64,000 nt of DNA from Streptomyces sp. NBC_01216 (GTDB taxonomy: Bacteria > Actinomycetota > Actinomycetes > Streptomycetales > Streptomycetaceae): the NCBI RefSeq assembly GCF_035994945.1, contig NZ_CP108677.1:4898001-4962000 (forward strand), read 5' to 3'. Positions 38,809 through 47,737 of the stretch are shown piece by piece. Within the stretch, counting starts at the first letter, position 1, and every line of letters begins with the position of its first letter. The position numbers and the translations under genes are program-made. The notes below the pieces were generated by a model. The model saw nothing but the letters and a program-made list of their open reading frames with translations, made no database searches and was not told where the DNA came from.

Positions 38809-41800
38809 ATGCTCGAGCCGAACGAAGAGAACAACAACGCACCCGGTGACAAGCTGCCGCCGCGCCGCAGGCGCCGCGCCGCTTCCCGGCCCGCCGGACC
38901 CCCGGTCGCCGCGGACACCACCGCCGAGGTCGTGATGGACACACCGGCCGCCGAGGCTCCGGACGTCGAGGCCGCTCCGGTGGAGGAGGCCGCTCCGGCG
39001 CCGCGTACGCGTCGTCGTGCGACCCGTAAGGCGACGTCTCCGGAGCCGGTCCTCGAGGCCGAGGCCGTGGTGGAGACGCCCGCCGCCGTGGAGGTCGTGC
39101 CCGAGCCGGAGGCCGAGGCGCCCGCCGTCGAGGAGGCCGCTCCGGCGCCCCGTGCCCGTCGTCGGGCCACCCGCAAGGCCACCGCCCCCGAGCCGGCCGC
39201 CGCTCAGGCGGAGAACGCCGAGGCTCCGGACGTCGAGGCCGCTCCGGTGGAGGAGGCCGCTCCGGCGCCGCGTACGCGTCGTCGTGCGACCCGTAAGGCG
39301 ACGTCTCCGGAGCCGGTCGCCGAGGCCGAGGCCGTGGTGGAGACGCCCGCCGCCGTGGAGGTCGTGCCCGAGCCGGAGGCCGAGGCGCCCGCCGTCGAGG
39401 AGGCCGCTCCGGCGCCCCGTGCCCGTCGTCGGGCCACCCGCAAGGCCACCGCCCCCGAGCCGGCCGGGGAGAGCCTGCCGCGGGAGACCGTCGCGCAGAT
39501 CACCACCACCGAGGCCGAGCCCGCGGTCGCCGCCGCGGAGAAGGCCGCCGGACGTGGCCGCTCGCGCCGCCGCGCCACCTCGCCGCAGTTCACCTCGGAG
39601 CCGGTCGTCGCGCCCAAGGCCGAGGACACCCCGCGCGGGCGCCGCGCCGGGCGCCCCGCCGTCGCCGTGTTCCAGGCGCCGGTCTTCACCGAGCCGATGT
39701 TCCAGACCCCGGAGACCGCCGCCGCGGCCGCCGCCGCGCAGGCCGCGGAGCCGGAGGAGGAGCCCGACGAGACCCCGGAGACCGCCGAGGTCGCGGAGGC
39801 CGCGGAGGTCGCGGAGGCCGCGCCCGCCGAGGAGCGCCCCGAGCCGTCCGGCCGTCGTCGTCGCCGCCGTCGCGGCGAGCCCGTCGAGCCCGCCGTCGAG
39901 CCCGTCCCGGCCACGGTCGCCGAGGAGCCCGAGGTCGAGTCGGAGGAGCCCGAGGCGGAGGCCGAGGACACCGACGAGTACGAGGACCGTCCGTCCCGCC
40001 GTCGCCGCCGGGGCGGCCGTCGCCGTCGTCGTGGCGAGCTCACCGACGCCGAGGAGACCGAGGACGGCGAGGACGCCGGCGCCGAGGACACCTCCGAGGA
40101 GACCGAGGACGAGTCCGACGAGGAAGGCGAGGAGCAGGACGACCACGAGGGCGGTACCCCGTCCGCCGCGGGCACCAGCAGCTCCCGTCGTCGCCGTCGT
40201 CGCCGTCGTCGCAGCGGTGACACCGCCGACACCGAGGCCGCCGAGGAGGAGGGCGTGCGCACGGTCGTCAAGGTCCGTGAGCCCCGCCCGGCCCGCGACA
40301 AGGCGGAGGCCGGCACCGGCCCGGACGAGGTGCAGTCCATCAAGGGCTCCACCCGCCTGGAGGCGAAGAAGCAGCGCCGCCGCGAGGGGCGCGAGCAGGG
40401 CCGCCGCCGCGTGCCGATCATCACCGAGGCCGAGTTCCTGGCCCGTCGTGAGGCCGTCGAGCGCGTCATGGTGGTCCGCCAGAACGGCGAGCGCACCCAG
40501 ATCGGTGTCCTCGAGGACAACGTGCTCGTCGAGCACTACGTCAACAAGGAGCAGGCCACCTCGTACGTCGGCAACGTCTACCTGGGCAAGGTCCAGAACG
40601 TGCTGCCGTCCATGGAGGCCGCCTTCGTCGACATCGGCAAGGGCCGCAACGCCGTCCTCTACGCCGGCGAGGTCAACTTCGAGGCGCTCGGCATGGCCAA
40701 CGGGCCGCGCCGCATCGAGACCGCACTCAAGTCCGGCCAGTCGGTGCTCGTCCAGGTGACGAAGGACCCGATCGGCCACAAGGGCGCGCGTCTGACCAGC
40801 CAGGTATCCCTGCCGGGCCGCTACCTCGTGTACGTCCCCGAGGGCTCGATGACCGGCATCAGCCGCAAGCTCCCGGACACCGAGCGAGCCCGCCTGAAGA
40901 CCATCCTCAAGAAGATCGTCCCCGAGGACGCGGGCGTCATCGTGCGCACCGCCGCCGAAGGCGCGAGCGAGGACGAGCTGCGCCGCGACGTCGAACGGCT
41001 CCAGGCGCAGTGGGAGGACATCCGGAAGAAGTCGAAGATGTCCATCACCTCCTCGCCGAGCCTGCTCTACGGCGAGCCGGACATGACCGTCCGGGTCGTG
41101 CGGGACATCTTCAACGAGGACTTCTCCAAGGTCATCGTCAGCGGTGACGACGCCTGGGAGACCATCCACGGCTACGTCAACCACGTGGCGCCCGACCTGG
41201 CCGACCGCCTCCAGCGGTGGACCAGCGAGGTCGACGTCTTCGCGACCTACCGGATCGACGAGCAGCTGATGAAGGCGCTGGACCGCAAGGTCTGGCTTCC
41301 CAGCGGCGGCTCGCTGGTGATCGACAAGACCGAGGCGATGATCGTCGTCGACGTCAACACCGGCAAGTTCACCGGCCAGGGCGGCAACCTCGAGGAGACC
41401 GTGACGAGGAACAACCTCGAAGCGGCCGAGGAGATCGTCCGGCAGCTGCGCCTGCGGGACCTCGGCGGCATCGTCGTCATCGACTTCATCGACATGGTCC
41501 TGGAGTCCAACCGCGACCTGGTCCTGCGCCGTCTGCTGGAGTGCCTGGGTCGAGACCGGACGAAGCACCAGGTGGCAGAGGTCACCTCGCTGGGCCTGGT
41601 CCAGATGACCCGCAAGCGGGTCGGCCAGGGGCTTCTGGAGTCGTTCTCGGAGACCTGCGTCCACTGCAACGGCCGCGGCGTGATCGTGCACATGGAGCAG
41701 CCGGTCACCCAGGGCGGCGGCGGCAGCGGCAAGCGCTCGAAGAAGCGTGGCCGAGGCGGATCCGAGCACCACGAGCACGAGCACGTGGAGGTGGTCGAGA

Positions 41801-42570
41801 CCGAGGCCGAGGTCGCCGCGGAGATCGCGGAGCCGATCGCCGTGGAGGAGCCCATCGCCGCGGACGAGGAGCTGTACGGCAGCGCCGCCGAGGCCGAGGC
41901 CGCCGCCACCCGTGGCCGTGGCCGTCGCCGGGCCACCCGCAAGGCGACCGCGCCCGCCGGTGCTCCGGTGGCCGCGCCGGAGCCGGTGGTCGAGTCCGAG
42001 CCGGTGGTCGAGCCCGAGCCGGTCGTGGAGGCCGCGCCCGAGCCGGAGGCCGTGGTGGAGGCGCCCGCCGTCGAGGAGGCCGCCCCGGCTCCCCGCGCCC
42101 GTCGCCGGGCCACCCGCAAGGCGACCGCGCCCGCCGGTGCTCCGGTGGCCGCGCCGGAGCCGGTGGTCGAGCCCGAGTCGGTCGTGGAGGCCGCGCCCGA
42201 GCCGGAGGCCGTGGTGGAGGCGCCCGCCGTCGAGGAGGCACCCCCGGCCGCCCCGCCGCGGGCCCGCCGCCGGGCCACCCGCAAGGCGACCGCGCCCGCC
42301 GGTTCGCCGAGCGGTGCCGAGGAGGCCGCCGTCGTGGTCGTCGACAACCCGGCCGCCGTACCGGCCGCCGCCGAGGACCCGGTGGTCGCACCGGAGTCGG
42401 AGGCCGAGGCTCCCGCCCCGGCCAAGAAGACGGCCCGCAAGACGGCCAAGAAGGCCACCGCCAAGAAGGCGGCCACCAAGAAGACGGTGGCCGCGAAGAA
42501 GACGGCCGCCAAGAAGACCACCGCGAAGAAGGCCGCCACGAAGAAGACGGCGGCCCCGGCACAGGACTGA
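38809..42570 (+). CDS. rne: Ribonuclease E/G family endoribonuclease
   Basis: This 1253-residue RNase cuts single-stranded AU-rich RNA and matures rRNA. The catalytic core sits in the middle: an S1 domain near 580-680 (GNVYLGKVQNVLPSMEAAF), a DNase-I-like domain with metal-binding Asp848 (VVDVNTGKF) and Asp892 (VIDFIDM), and zinc-link cysteines Cys950 and Cys953 (CVHCNGRG). Long disordered flanks surround it: about 520 residues of Glu/Ala/Pro with arginine clusters before, and a lysine-rich tail (KKTAAKKT type) after. This inside-out layout is typical of actinobacterial RNase E/G. A 247-base near-perfect tandem repeat lies in the N-terminal region. ATG 38809 has GGGAG ten bases upstream. A strong terminator follows. 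Confidence 0.95.
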   Translation: MLEPNEENNNAPGDKLPPRRRRRAASRPAGPPVAADTTAEVVMDTPAAEAPDVEAAPVEEAAPAPRTRRRATRKATSPEPVLEAEAVVETPAAVEVVPEPEAEAPAVEEAAPAPRARRRATRKATAPEPAAAQAENAEAPDVEAAPVEEAAPAPRTRRRATRKATSPEPVAEAEAVVETPAAVEVVPEPEAEAPAVEEAAPAPRARRRATRKATAPEPAGESLPRETVAQITTTEAEPAVAAAEKAAGRGRSRRRATSPQFTSEPVVAPKAEDTPRGRRAGRPAVAVFQAPVFTEPMFQTPETAAAAAAAQAAEPEEEPDETPETAEVAEAAEVAEAAPAEERPEPSGRRRRRRRGEPVEPAVEPVPATVAEEPEVESEEPEAEAEDTDEYEDRPSRRRRRGGRRRRRGELTDAEETEDGEDAGAEDTSEETEDESDEEGEEQDDHEGGTPSAAGTSSSRRRRRRRRRSGDTADTEAAEEEGVRTVVKVREPRPARDKAEAGTGPDEVQSIKGSTRLEAKKQRRREGREQGRRRVPIITEAEFLARREAVERVMVVRQNGERTQIGVLEDNVLVEHYVNKEQATSYVGNVYLGKVQNVLPSMEAAFVDIGKGRNAVLYAGEVNFEALGMANGPRRIETALKSGQSVLVQVTKDPIGHKGARLTSQVSLPGRYLVYVPEGSMTGISRKLPDTERARLKTILKKIVPEDAGVIVRTAAEGASEDELRRDVERLQAQWEDIRKKSKMSITSSPSLLYGEPDMTVRVVRDIFNEDFSKVIVSGDDAWETIHGYVNHVAPDLADRLQRWTSEVDVFATYRIDEQLMKALDRKVWLPSGGSLVIDKTEAMIVVDVNTGKFTGQGGNLEETVTRNNLEAAEEIVRQLRLRDLGGIVVIDFIDMVLESNRDLVLRRLLECLGRDRTKHQVAEVTSLGLVQMTRKRVGQGLLESFSETCVHCNGRGVIVHMEQPVTQGGGGSGKRSKKRGRGGSEHHEHEHVEVVETEAEVAAEIAEPIAVEEPIAADEELYGSAAEAEAAATRGRGRRRATRKATAPAGAPVAAPEPVVESEPVVEPEPVVEAAPEPEAVVEAPAVEEAAPAPRARRRATRKATAPAGAPVAAPEPVVEPESVVEAAPEPEAVVEAPAVEEAPPAAPPRARRRATRKATAPAGSPSGAEEAAVVVVDNPAAVPAAAEDPVVAPESEAEAPAPAKKTARKTAKKATAKKAATKKTVAAKKTAAKKTTAKKAATKKTAAPAQD
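38953..39466 (+). repeat. Tandem direct repeat inside rne
   Basis: Two copies of about 247 bases (38953-39199 and 39220-39466), 267 bases apart, are identical except for the CTC/GCC codon and its neighbours near 39050/39318. They encode an 89-residue period containing VEEAAPAPRTRRRATRKA and a similar second half. Weaker related units recur at 41920-42300. Confidence 0.9.
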
Positions 42571-42588
42571 CGCGGTACCGGTACAGTC

Positions 42589-42624
42589 CGTGTGGGCCGT
42601 CCTCACCAGGGGACGGCCCACACG
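42589..42624 (+). terminator. Terminator after rne
   Basis: CGTGTGGGCCGTCC (42589-42602) pairs perfectly with 42611-42624 around an 8-base loop, followed by CCTTTG. Confidence 0.88.
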
Positions 42625-42659
42625 CCTTTGAACGCGATTGGGAACCAGGAACCAGCTCG

Positions 42660-43586
42660 ATGAACAACACTCCCCCCGGGCCCGCTCGGCCCTTCGCCGT
42701 CCGCAAGGCCGTCATCCCGGCCGCCGGACTGGGCACGAGGTTCTTGCCGGCGACGAAGGCGACTCCCAAGGAGATGCTGCCCGTCGTCGACAAGCCCGCG
42801 ATCCAGTACGTGGTCGAGGAGGCCGTGTCGGCGGGCCTGCCGGACGTGCTGATGGTCACCGGACGCAACAAGCGTCCGCTCGAGGACCATTTCGACCGGA
42901 ACTACGAGCTGGAGTCGGCGCTCACCCGCAAGGGTGACGAGGAGCGGCTGGCGAAGGTACAGGAGTCCAGCGAGCTGGCGACGATGCACTACGTCCGGCA
43001 GGGCGACCCGCGCGGCCTCGGCCACGCGGTGCTGTGCGCCGCACCGCACGTGGGGAACGAGCCCTTCGCCGTCCTCCTCGGCGACGACCTCATCGACCCC
43101 CGTGACCCGCTGCTGGCCCGGATGCTGGAGGTCCTCGGACAGCGCGGCGGCAGTGTCATCGCGCTGATGGAGGTCGACCCGGCGCAGATCCACCTGTACG
43201 GGTGCGCCGCCGTTGCGCCGACCGACGACGCCGACGTCGTCCGGATCACCGGTCTGGTCGAGAAGCCGGAGCCGGCCGAGGCGCCGAGCAACTACGCGGT
43301 GATCGGCCGCTACGTCCTCGACCCGGCCGTCTTCGGCATCCTCCAGGAGACCGAGCCGGGCCGCGGCGGTGAGATCCAGCTCACGGACGCGCTCCAGAAG
43401 ATGGCGCAGGACGAGGATCTGGGCGGCCCGGTGTACGGGGTGGTGTTCAAGGGCCGCCGCTACGACACCGGCGACCGCGGCGACTACCTGCGGGCGATCG
43501 TGCGGCTCGCGTGCGAGCGCGAGGACCTGGGCCCCGGGTTCCGGGCCTGGCTGCGCGGTTTCGTCGCCGAGACCGGCGACGCCTGA
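42660..43586 (+). CDS. galU: UTP--glucose-1-phosphate uridylyltransferase (GalU-type)
   Basis: This 308-residue nucleotidyltransferase would make UDP-glucose from UTP and glucose 1-phosphate. The nucleotide loop AAGLGTRFLPATKATPKEML is near 20-39, followed by DKPAIQYVVEEA; the metal-binding LLGDDLID and the sugar-binding VEKPEP and GRGGEIQLTDAL follow. All match GalU. ATG 42660 has AGGAACCAG upstream. Its position between rne and rplU surprises me; I do not remember a galU there in the model species. The product would feed galE and the glycopolymer genes 4-15 kb downstream. A terminator separates it from rne, and a good promoter for rplU follows. Confidence 0.9.
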   Translation: MNNTPPGPARPFAVRKAVIPAAGLGTRFLPATKATPKEMLPVVDKPAIQYVVEEAVSAGLPDVLMVTGRNKRPLEDHFDRNYELESALTRKGDEERLAKVQESSELATMHYVRQGDPRGLGHAVLCAAPHVGNEPFAVLLGDDLIDPRDPLLARMLEVLGQRGGSVIALMEVDPAQIHLYGCAAVAPTDDADVVRITGLVEKPEPAEAPSNYAVIGRYVLDPAVFGILQETEPGRGGEIQLTDALQKMAQDEDLGGPVYGVVFKGRRYDTGDRGDYLRAIVRLACEREDLGPGFRAWLRGFVAETGDA

Positions 43587-43599
43587 CCTTCAGCCGAAT

Positions 43600-43629
43600 T
43601 TGACCCCCTGCGGCACCGGCCCGTAACCT
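43600..43629 (+). promoter_or_regulatory. Promoter of rplU-rpmA
   Basis: TTGACC (43600-43605) and TAACCT (43624-43629) are 18 bases apart, a good housekeeping-type promoter. Transcription would start about 150 bases before rplU. A second TTGACC at 43629-43634 overlaps its -10. Confidence 0.65.
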
Positions 43630-43696
43630 TGACCGTCGGCGTGTCGTATGACCCGCCACTACCCCTGAGCACCCTCCTCCCGGTCTGACGGGAGAG

Positions 43697-43746
43697 GCCG
43701 CTCGTCCACTTCCGGATCACCGCGGGCTCCGGCCCGTGTGAGCGGC
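43697..43746 (+). promoter_or_regulatory. Structured leader of rplU
   Basis: GCCGCTC (43697-43703) pairs with GAGCGGC (43740-43746), enclosing a second hairpin CGGGC-TCCG-GCCCG. It lies in the 150-base leader and could be an autoregulatory L21 leader. The fold is mine, the role is inferred. Confidence 0.4.
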
Positions 43747-43786
43747 TGGCATCAGGGGTCCGTTCCCGAGTGAGAGAGAGATCCGC

Positions 43787-44107
43787 GTGTACGCCATCGT
43801 GCGCAGCGGTGGTCGCCAGCACAAGGTTGCTGTCGGCGACATCGTTGAGGTTGACAAGATTTCCACTGCCAAGGTTGGCGACACGGTCGAGCTCTCGACC
43901 CTGCTCGTTGTCGACGGCGACGCCGTGACCAGCGACCCGTGGGTGCTGGCCGGTATCAAGGTCACGGCCGAGGTCGTGGACCACCACAAGGGCGCGAAGA
44001 TCGACATCCTTCGCTACAAGAACAAGACCGGCTACCGCCGTCGCCAGGGCCACCGCCAGCAGTACACGGCGATCAAGGTCACCGGCATCCCCACGGCTGC
44101 GAAGTAA
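43787..44107 (+). CDS. rplU: 50S ribosomal protein L21
   Basis: This 106-residue ribosomal protein binds 23S rRNA in the large subunit. The opening [20 protein letters not shown] and the C-terminal [21 protein letters not shown] are characteristic; the last stretch is the L21 signature. GTG 43787 follows a GAGAGAGAG purine tract. The gene has a promoter at 43600 and a structured leader. rpmA follows after 14 bases in the same transcript, the usual rplU-rpmA order, and obg lies beyond a terminator. Confidence 0.98.
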   Translation: MYAIVRSGGRQHKVAVGDIVEVDKISTAKVGDTVELSTLLVVDGDAVTSDPWVLAGIKVTAEVVDHHKGAKIDILRYKNKTGYRRRQGHRQQYTAIKVTGIPTAAK

Positions 44108-44121
44108 GGGACTGAGGAGAG

Positions 44122-44376
44122 ATGGCACACAAGAAGGGCGCATCGTCCACTCGGAACGGTCGCGACTCCAACGCTCAGCGGCTCGGCGTGAAGCGCTTCG
44201 GCGGTCAGGTCGTCAACGCCGGTGAGATCCTGATCCGCCAGCGTGGCACCCACTTCCACCCGGGTGCGGGCGTCGGCCGTGGCGGCGACGACACGCTGTT
44301 CGCCCTGCAGGCCGGTTCGGTGCAGTTCGGCACCCACCGTGGCCGCAAGGTCGTGAACATCGTTCCGGTCGCCTGA
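44122..44376 (+). CDS. rpmA: 50S ribosomal protein L27
   Basis: This 84-residue large-subunit protein reaches the peptidyl-transferase centre with its N-terminus. It opens [20 protein letters not shown] and contains [17 protein letters not shown], both textbook L27. The start Met is followed directly by Ala-His-Lys, with no cleavable extension of the Firmicutes type. ATG 44122 has GAGGAGAG immediately upstream. It is co-transcribed with rplU and closed by a strong terminator. Confidence 0.98.
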   Translation: MAHKKGASSTRNGRDSNAQRLGVKRFGGQVVNAGEILIRQRGTHFHPGAGVGRGGDDTLFALQAGSVQFGTHRGRKVVNIVPVA

Positions 44377-44390
44377 TCGGATCTCTGCGG

Positions 44391-44431
44391 AGGCGGACCT
44401 CACTTCCCCTTGGGGAAGCGGGTCCGCCTTT
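44391..44431 (+). terminator. Terminator after rpmA
   Basis: AGGCGGACC (44391-44399) pairs with GGTCCGCCT (44421-44429), with an inner CTTCCCC/GGGGAAG stem, followed by TTTCG. It is one of the few here with a short T-run. Confidence 0.88.
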
Positions 44432-44506
44432 CGCGTGTTACTAGATAGACATTCCACATATTCCCCCGGTCGCCGGCCGGGGGACCCCCACCTGGAGGCA
44501 CAGAAC

Positions 44507-45946
44507 ATGACCACCTTCGTGGACCGCGTCGAGCTGCACGTCGCCGCGGGTAACGGAGGCCACGGCTGCGCCTCCGTCCATCGCGAGAAGTTCAAGCCGC
44601 TCGGCGGCCCGGACGGCGGCACCGGCGGCCGGGGCGGTGATGTGATCCTGGTCGTCGACCAGTCCGTCACGACACTCCTCGAGTACCACCACTCACCCCA
44701 CCGCAAGGCGACCAACGGTCAGCCCGGTGCCGGCGACAACCGCTCCGGCAAGGACGGACAGGACCTCGTCCTCACCGTCCCCGACGGCACCGTCGTCCTC
44801 GACAAGCGGGGCAACGTGCTCGCCGACCTGGTCGGCGAGGGCACGACCTTCGTCGCGGGCCAGGGTGGCCGCGGCGGCCTCGGTAACGCCGCGCTGGCCT
44901 CCGCCCGCCGCAAGGCCCCCGGATTCGCCCTGCTCGGCGAGCCCGGCGAGGCGCGGGACATCGTCCTGGAGCTCAAGACCGTCGCCGACGTGGCTCTGGT
45001 CGGCTACCCGAGCGCCGGCAAGTCCTCGCTGATCTCGGTACTGAGCGCCGCCAAGCCGAAGATCGCCGACTACCCGTTCACGACCCTGGTCCCGAACCTG
45101 GGCGTCGTCACGGCGGGTTCGACCGTGTACACCATCGCCGACGTCCCCGGCCTGATCCCGGGCGCGAGCCAGGGCCGGGGCCTGGGCCTGGAGTTCCTGC
45201 GCCACGTGGAGCGCTGCACGGTCCTCGTGCACGTCCTGGACACGGCGACGCTGGAGTCCGACCGCGACCCGGTCTCCGACCTCGACGTGATCGAGGAGGA
45301 GCTGAAGCAGTACGGCGGTCTGGACGACCGCCCGCGGATCGTCGTCCTCAACAAGATCGACATCCCGGACGGGCAGGACCTCGCGGACATGATCCGCCCG
45401 GACCTCGAGGAGCGCGGGTACCAGGTCTACGAGGCGTCGGCGGTGGCCCGTACCGGTCTGAAGGAACTGTCCTTCGCGCTGGCCGACATCGTCTCCACGG
45501 CGCGCGCGGCCAAGCCGAAGGAGGAGGCGACCCGGATCGTCATCCGCCCGAAGGCCGTGGACGACGCCGGCTTCTCCGTCACGTACGAGGAGAGCGAGGA
45601 CCTGTACCGCGTGCGGGGCGAGAAGCCCGAGCGCTGGGTGCGGCAGACGGACTTCAGCAACGACGAGGCCGTGGGCTACCTGGCCGACCGCCTCAACCGC
45701 CTGGGTGTCGAGGACGCGCTGATGAAGGCCGGTGCGCGTTCCGGTGACGGTGTCGCGATCGGAGCCGAGGACAACGCGGTCGTCTTCGACTGGGAGCCCA
45801 CCATGATGGCCGGCGCCGAGATGCTCGGGCGCCGCGGTGAGGACCACCGTCTGGAAGCCCCGCGGCCCGCCGCCCAGCGCCGCCGGGACCGCGATGCCGA
45901 GCGGGACGAGGTACAGCGCGAGTACGACGACTTCAAGCCGTTCTGA
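44507..45946 (+). CDS. obg: GTPase Obg
   Basis: This 479-residue GTPase is involved in large-subunit maturation and, in Streptomyces, in the onset of development. It has the glycine-rich Obg fold (1-158, for example [17 protein letters not shown]), a G domain with P-loop GYPSAGKSS at 166-174, [10 protein letters not shown] (G3) and NKID (G4), and a C-terminal OCT domain to about 425. A charged tail ends in [15 protein letters not shown] 44507 has TGGAGG about ten bases upstream; an earlier in-frame start at 44435 lies outside the family alignment. Two hairpins follow. Confidence 0.97.
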   Translation: MTTFVDRVELHVAAGNGGHGCASVHREKFKPLGGPDGGTGGRGGDVILVVDQSVTTLLEYHHSPHRKATNGQPGAGDNRSGKDGQDLVLTVPDGTVVLDKRGNVLADLVGEGTTFVAGQGGRGGLGNAALASARRKAPGFALLGEPGEARDIVLELKTVADVALVGYPSAGKSSLISVLSAAKPKIADYPFTTLVPNLGVVTAGSTVYTIADVPGLIPGASQGRGLGLEFLRHVERCTVLVHVLDTATLESDRDPVSDLDVIEEELKQYGGLDDRPRIVVLNKIDIPDGQDLADMIRPDLEERGYQVYEASAVARTGLKELSFALADIVSTARAAKPKEEATRIVIRPKAVDDAGFSVTYEESEDLYRVRGEKPERWVRQTDFSNDEAVGYLADRLNRLGVEDALMKAGARSGDGVAIGAEDNAVVFDWEPTMMAGAEMLGRRGEDHRLEAPRPAAQRRRDRDAERDEVQREYDDFKPF

Positions 45947-45975
45947 GACGGCCCCGGGAAGACCGGGGCAGGTCC

Positions 45976-46019
45976 CGGACGACGCGCCGGATTCCGCGAG
46001 GGGTCCGGCGCGTCGTCCG
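45976..46019 (+). terminator. Terminator after obg
   Basis: A perfect 16-base-pair stem (45976-45991 with 46004-46019) with a 12-base loop begins 29 bases after the obg stop. Confidence 0.85.
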
Positions 46020-46078
46020 TTCCCGAGCCGGGTCCGGCGGGCCGCTCCGGACCCCGGGAACACGGGTCGGGGAACACG

Positions 46079-46124
46079 AGGAGGGCCCGTCCCCACCGCT
46101 TCCGCGGTGGGGACGGGCCCTCCT
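46079..46124. terminator. Long bidirectional hairpin between obg and the glycopolymer locus
   Basis: A perfect 21-base-pair stem (46079-46099 with 46104-46124) with a TTCC loop is the longest perfect stem I found. It lies 15 bases past the stop codon of the minus-strand gene and probably ends that operon. Confidence 0.9.
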
Positions 46125-46139
46125 GCTGCCGTGCGTGGG

Positions 46140-47729
46140 TCAGTACACCGGCTCGGGCTCGGGCTCCGGTTCCCGGTCGGTCTTCTTCTCCGTCGTCGCC
46201 GGGGTCCGGTGGCTCGGGCCGCCGAACCGGGGCTTCGCCTTGATCAGGGGAAGGACCAGGACGCCGATGAAGATCGGGCCGATCATGTAGCGCCACAGCG
46301 GCGCCGGGTTGGCCGCCAGGACGGTCAACTGGAGGCCCAGTGTGACCGCCAGCAGCGCCGGCACGCCCGCCAGCCTCGTACGGCGGCGGAACAGCAGCAC
46401 GATGGCATAGGTGGCGTAGCACCAGATCGCGCCGCGGAAGAGCAGCCACTGCAGCTGGGGCACCTTGCTCGCGCGCCACGAGAAGTCGGCGAGGGAGTGC
46501 AGCGAGTCGTTCAGCGGGCGGATCTTGAGGATCGGCCGGTACTCGCTGTTCTTGATGTCGTCGTTCCACTTGAGGTAGCTGAAGAGCGTCTTCGACGTGT
46601 GCGGGTCGCTGAGCAGCGTGTGCGCTCTGAGGTCCTCCGGCCCGGGGAAGACCGCCCAGGCGATGTGCGCACGGCACACCCGGGCGCCGATGACGACGTC
46701 CGGGGTGCGGTTCAGCACCCGTCGCCACAGCGCCATCAGTTCGTCGTTGCGCTCGGCCGCCATCGAGCGGTTCATCGGCGGCGACTCCATCGCCCAGTCG
46801 GCGTTGTAGCAGTTGCCGGCCCGGCCTCGCCAGTGGGACAGCGGCGCGATGTCCGCCATCAGCGACTTGTCCTCCTTGGTGAAGTAGCCGGGGTGCTCCT
46901 TGTACGCCACCGCGATGTCCGCGTAGAAGAAGGCGTAGACCGCGTCCTTCGGGGGCGTGGTCACACCCACCGCCGGGTAGAACACCGTGGTGAGGAACAG
47001 GAAGAGGGACACCGGCACCGCCGTCGCCGCCAGCAGCCACCGCCGCATCCGGGGCAGCGACAGCAGCAGGATCGGCGCCGCCACGACGGCGACCAGGATG
47101 CCGTTGTTGCGGAACACCGACAGGGCCAGGAAGCCGAGGAAGAGCAGGCCCATGTCGCGGTAGAAGACCCGGTCCCGTTCGGCTTGCCGGCCCCGCGCGC
47201 GGCGAGCGGCGAGCCGTCCCACCGCTGCGAAGGCCAGGATGCCGCCGATGACGAACGGCACGTCCTTCCACACGAAGATCACGAAGACGGCCGTCGGCGG
47301 CGCCACCGTCAGGGCCACCGCCGCGACCGCCGCCCAGCGCTGCCGGACGCCCCATTCCCGCAGGGTGCCCGCCGTGTAGGCGAGCACCGCCGACATGGCG
47401 ATCGTCTGAGCCAGGGTCAGGACCGCCAGATCGCCCGTGGTGTTCAGCGACAGCCACACCAGGGCGTCGTAGACCACCGAATGGTTCGACTCCCAGTTCC
47501 CCGTGGTGACGTGCCAGACGTAGGTGATCGAGTCGTAGCTGAGGGCACCGGGGTAGAACGCCGCCCACCACAGCAGGAACATCACCTGGCTGGCGGCGTA
47601 GACCGCGACGGGCAGCCGCCTTCGCTCCGGGATCCGGTCCCATTGTCTGCTGAGGTACGGGACGCGCGGGAAATTCAACTCGGCTCCGCAGGCTGGTCGG
47701 TGGCGGACTAAAGGATCAGTCGAACACAC
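46140..47729 (-). CDS. Polytopic membrane protein, GT-C-like (DUF6020-like)
   Basis: This protein of up to 529 residues has about eleven membrane segments. The first outside loop has AFYPGALSYDS, an acidic residue right after the first segment, as in lipid-linked-sugar glycosyltransferases of the GT-C fold (I think DUF6020). A large outside loop around 290-400 contains Cys in RAGNCYNADW and VIGARVCRA. The C-terminus is a Glu/Pro repeat. It would use polyprenyl-phosphate sugars to modify a glycan outside the membrane. The gene lies 8 bases after the TagF-fusion gene. The start is uncertain: GTG 47729 gives an in-frame TTA at codon 7 and has no ribosome binding site, whereas TTG 47678 has GGAG upstream. 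Confidence 0.75.
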   Translation of the reverse strand: MCSTDPLVRHRPACGAELNFPRVPYLSRQWDRIPERRRLPVAVYAASQVMFLLWWAAFYPGALSYDSITYVWHVTTGNWESNHSVVYDALVWLSLNTTGDLAVLTLAQTIAMSAVLAYTAGTLREWGVRQRWAAVAAVALTVAPPTAVFVIFVWKDVPFVIGGILAFAAVGRLAARRARGRQAERDRVFYRDMGLLFLGFLALSVFRNNGILVAVVAAPILLLSLPRMRRWLLAATAVPVSLFLFLTTVFYPAVGVTTPPKDAVYAFFYADIAVAYKEHPGYFTKEDKSLMADIAPLSHWRGRAGNCYNADWAMESPPMNRSMAAERNDELMALWRRVLNRTPDVVIGARVCRAHIAWAVFPGPEDLRAHTLLSDPHTSKTLFSYLKWNDDIKNSEYRPILKIRPLNDSLHSLADFSWRASKVPQLQWLLFRGAIWCYATYAIVLLFRRRTRLAGVPALLAVTLGLQLTVLAANPAPLWRYMIGPIFIGVLVLPLIKAKPRFGGPSHRTPATTEKKTDREPEPEPEPVY

Positions 47730-47737
47730 TAGCCGGT

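Noticed and set aside
38665..42621. A very long open frame on the minus strand across rne
   Set aside because: It mirrors the real gene. High GC at third positions keeps the opposite strand free of stops; the translation is Gly/Leu/Arg-rich with no domains, whereas the plus strand shows intact RNase E motifs.
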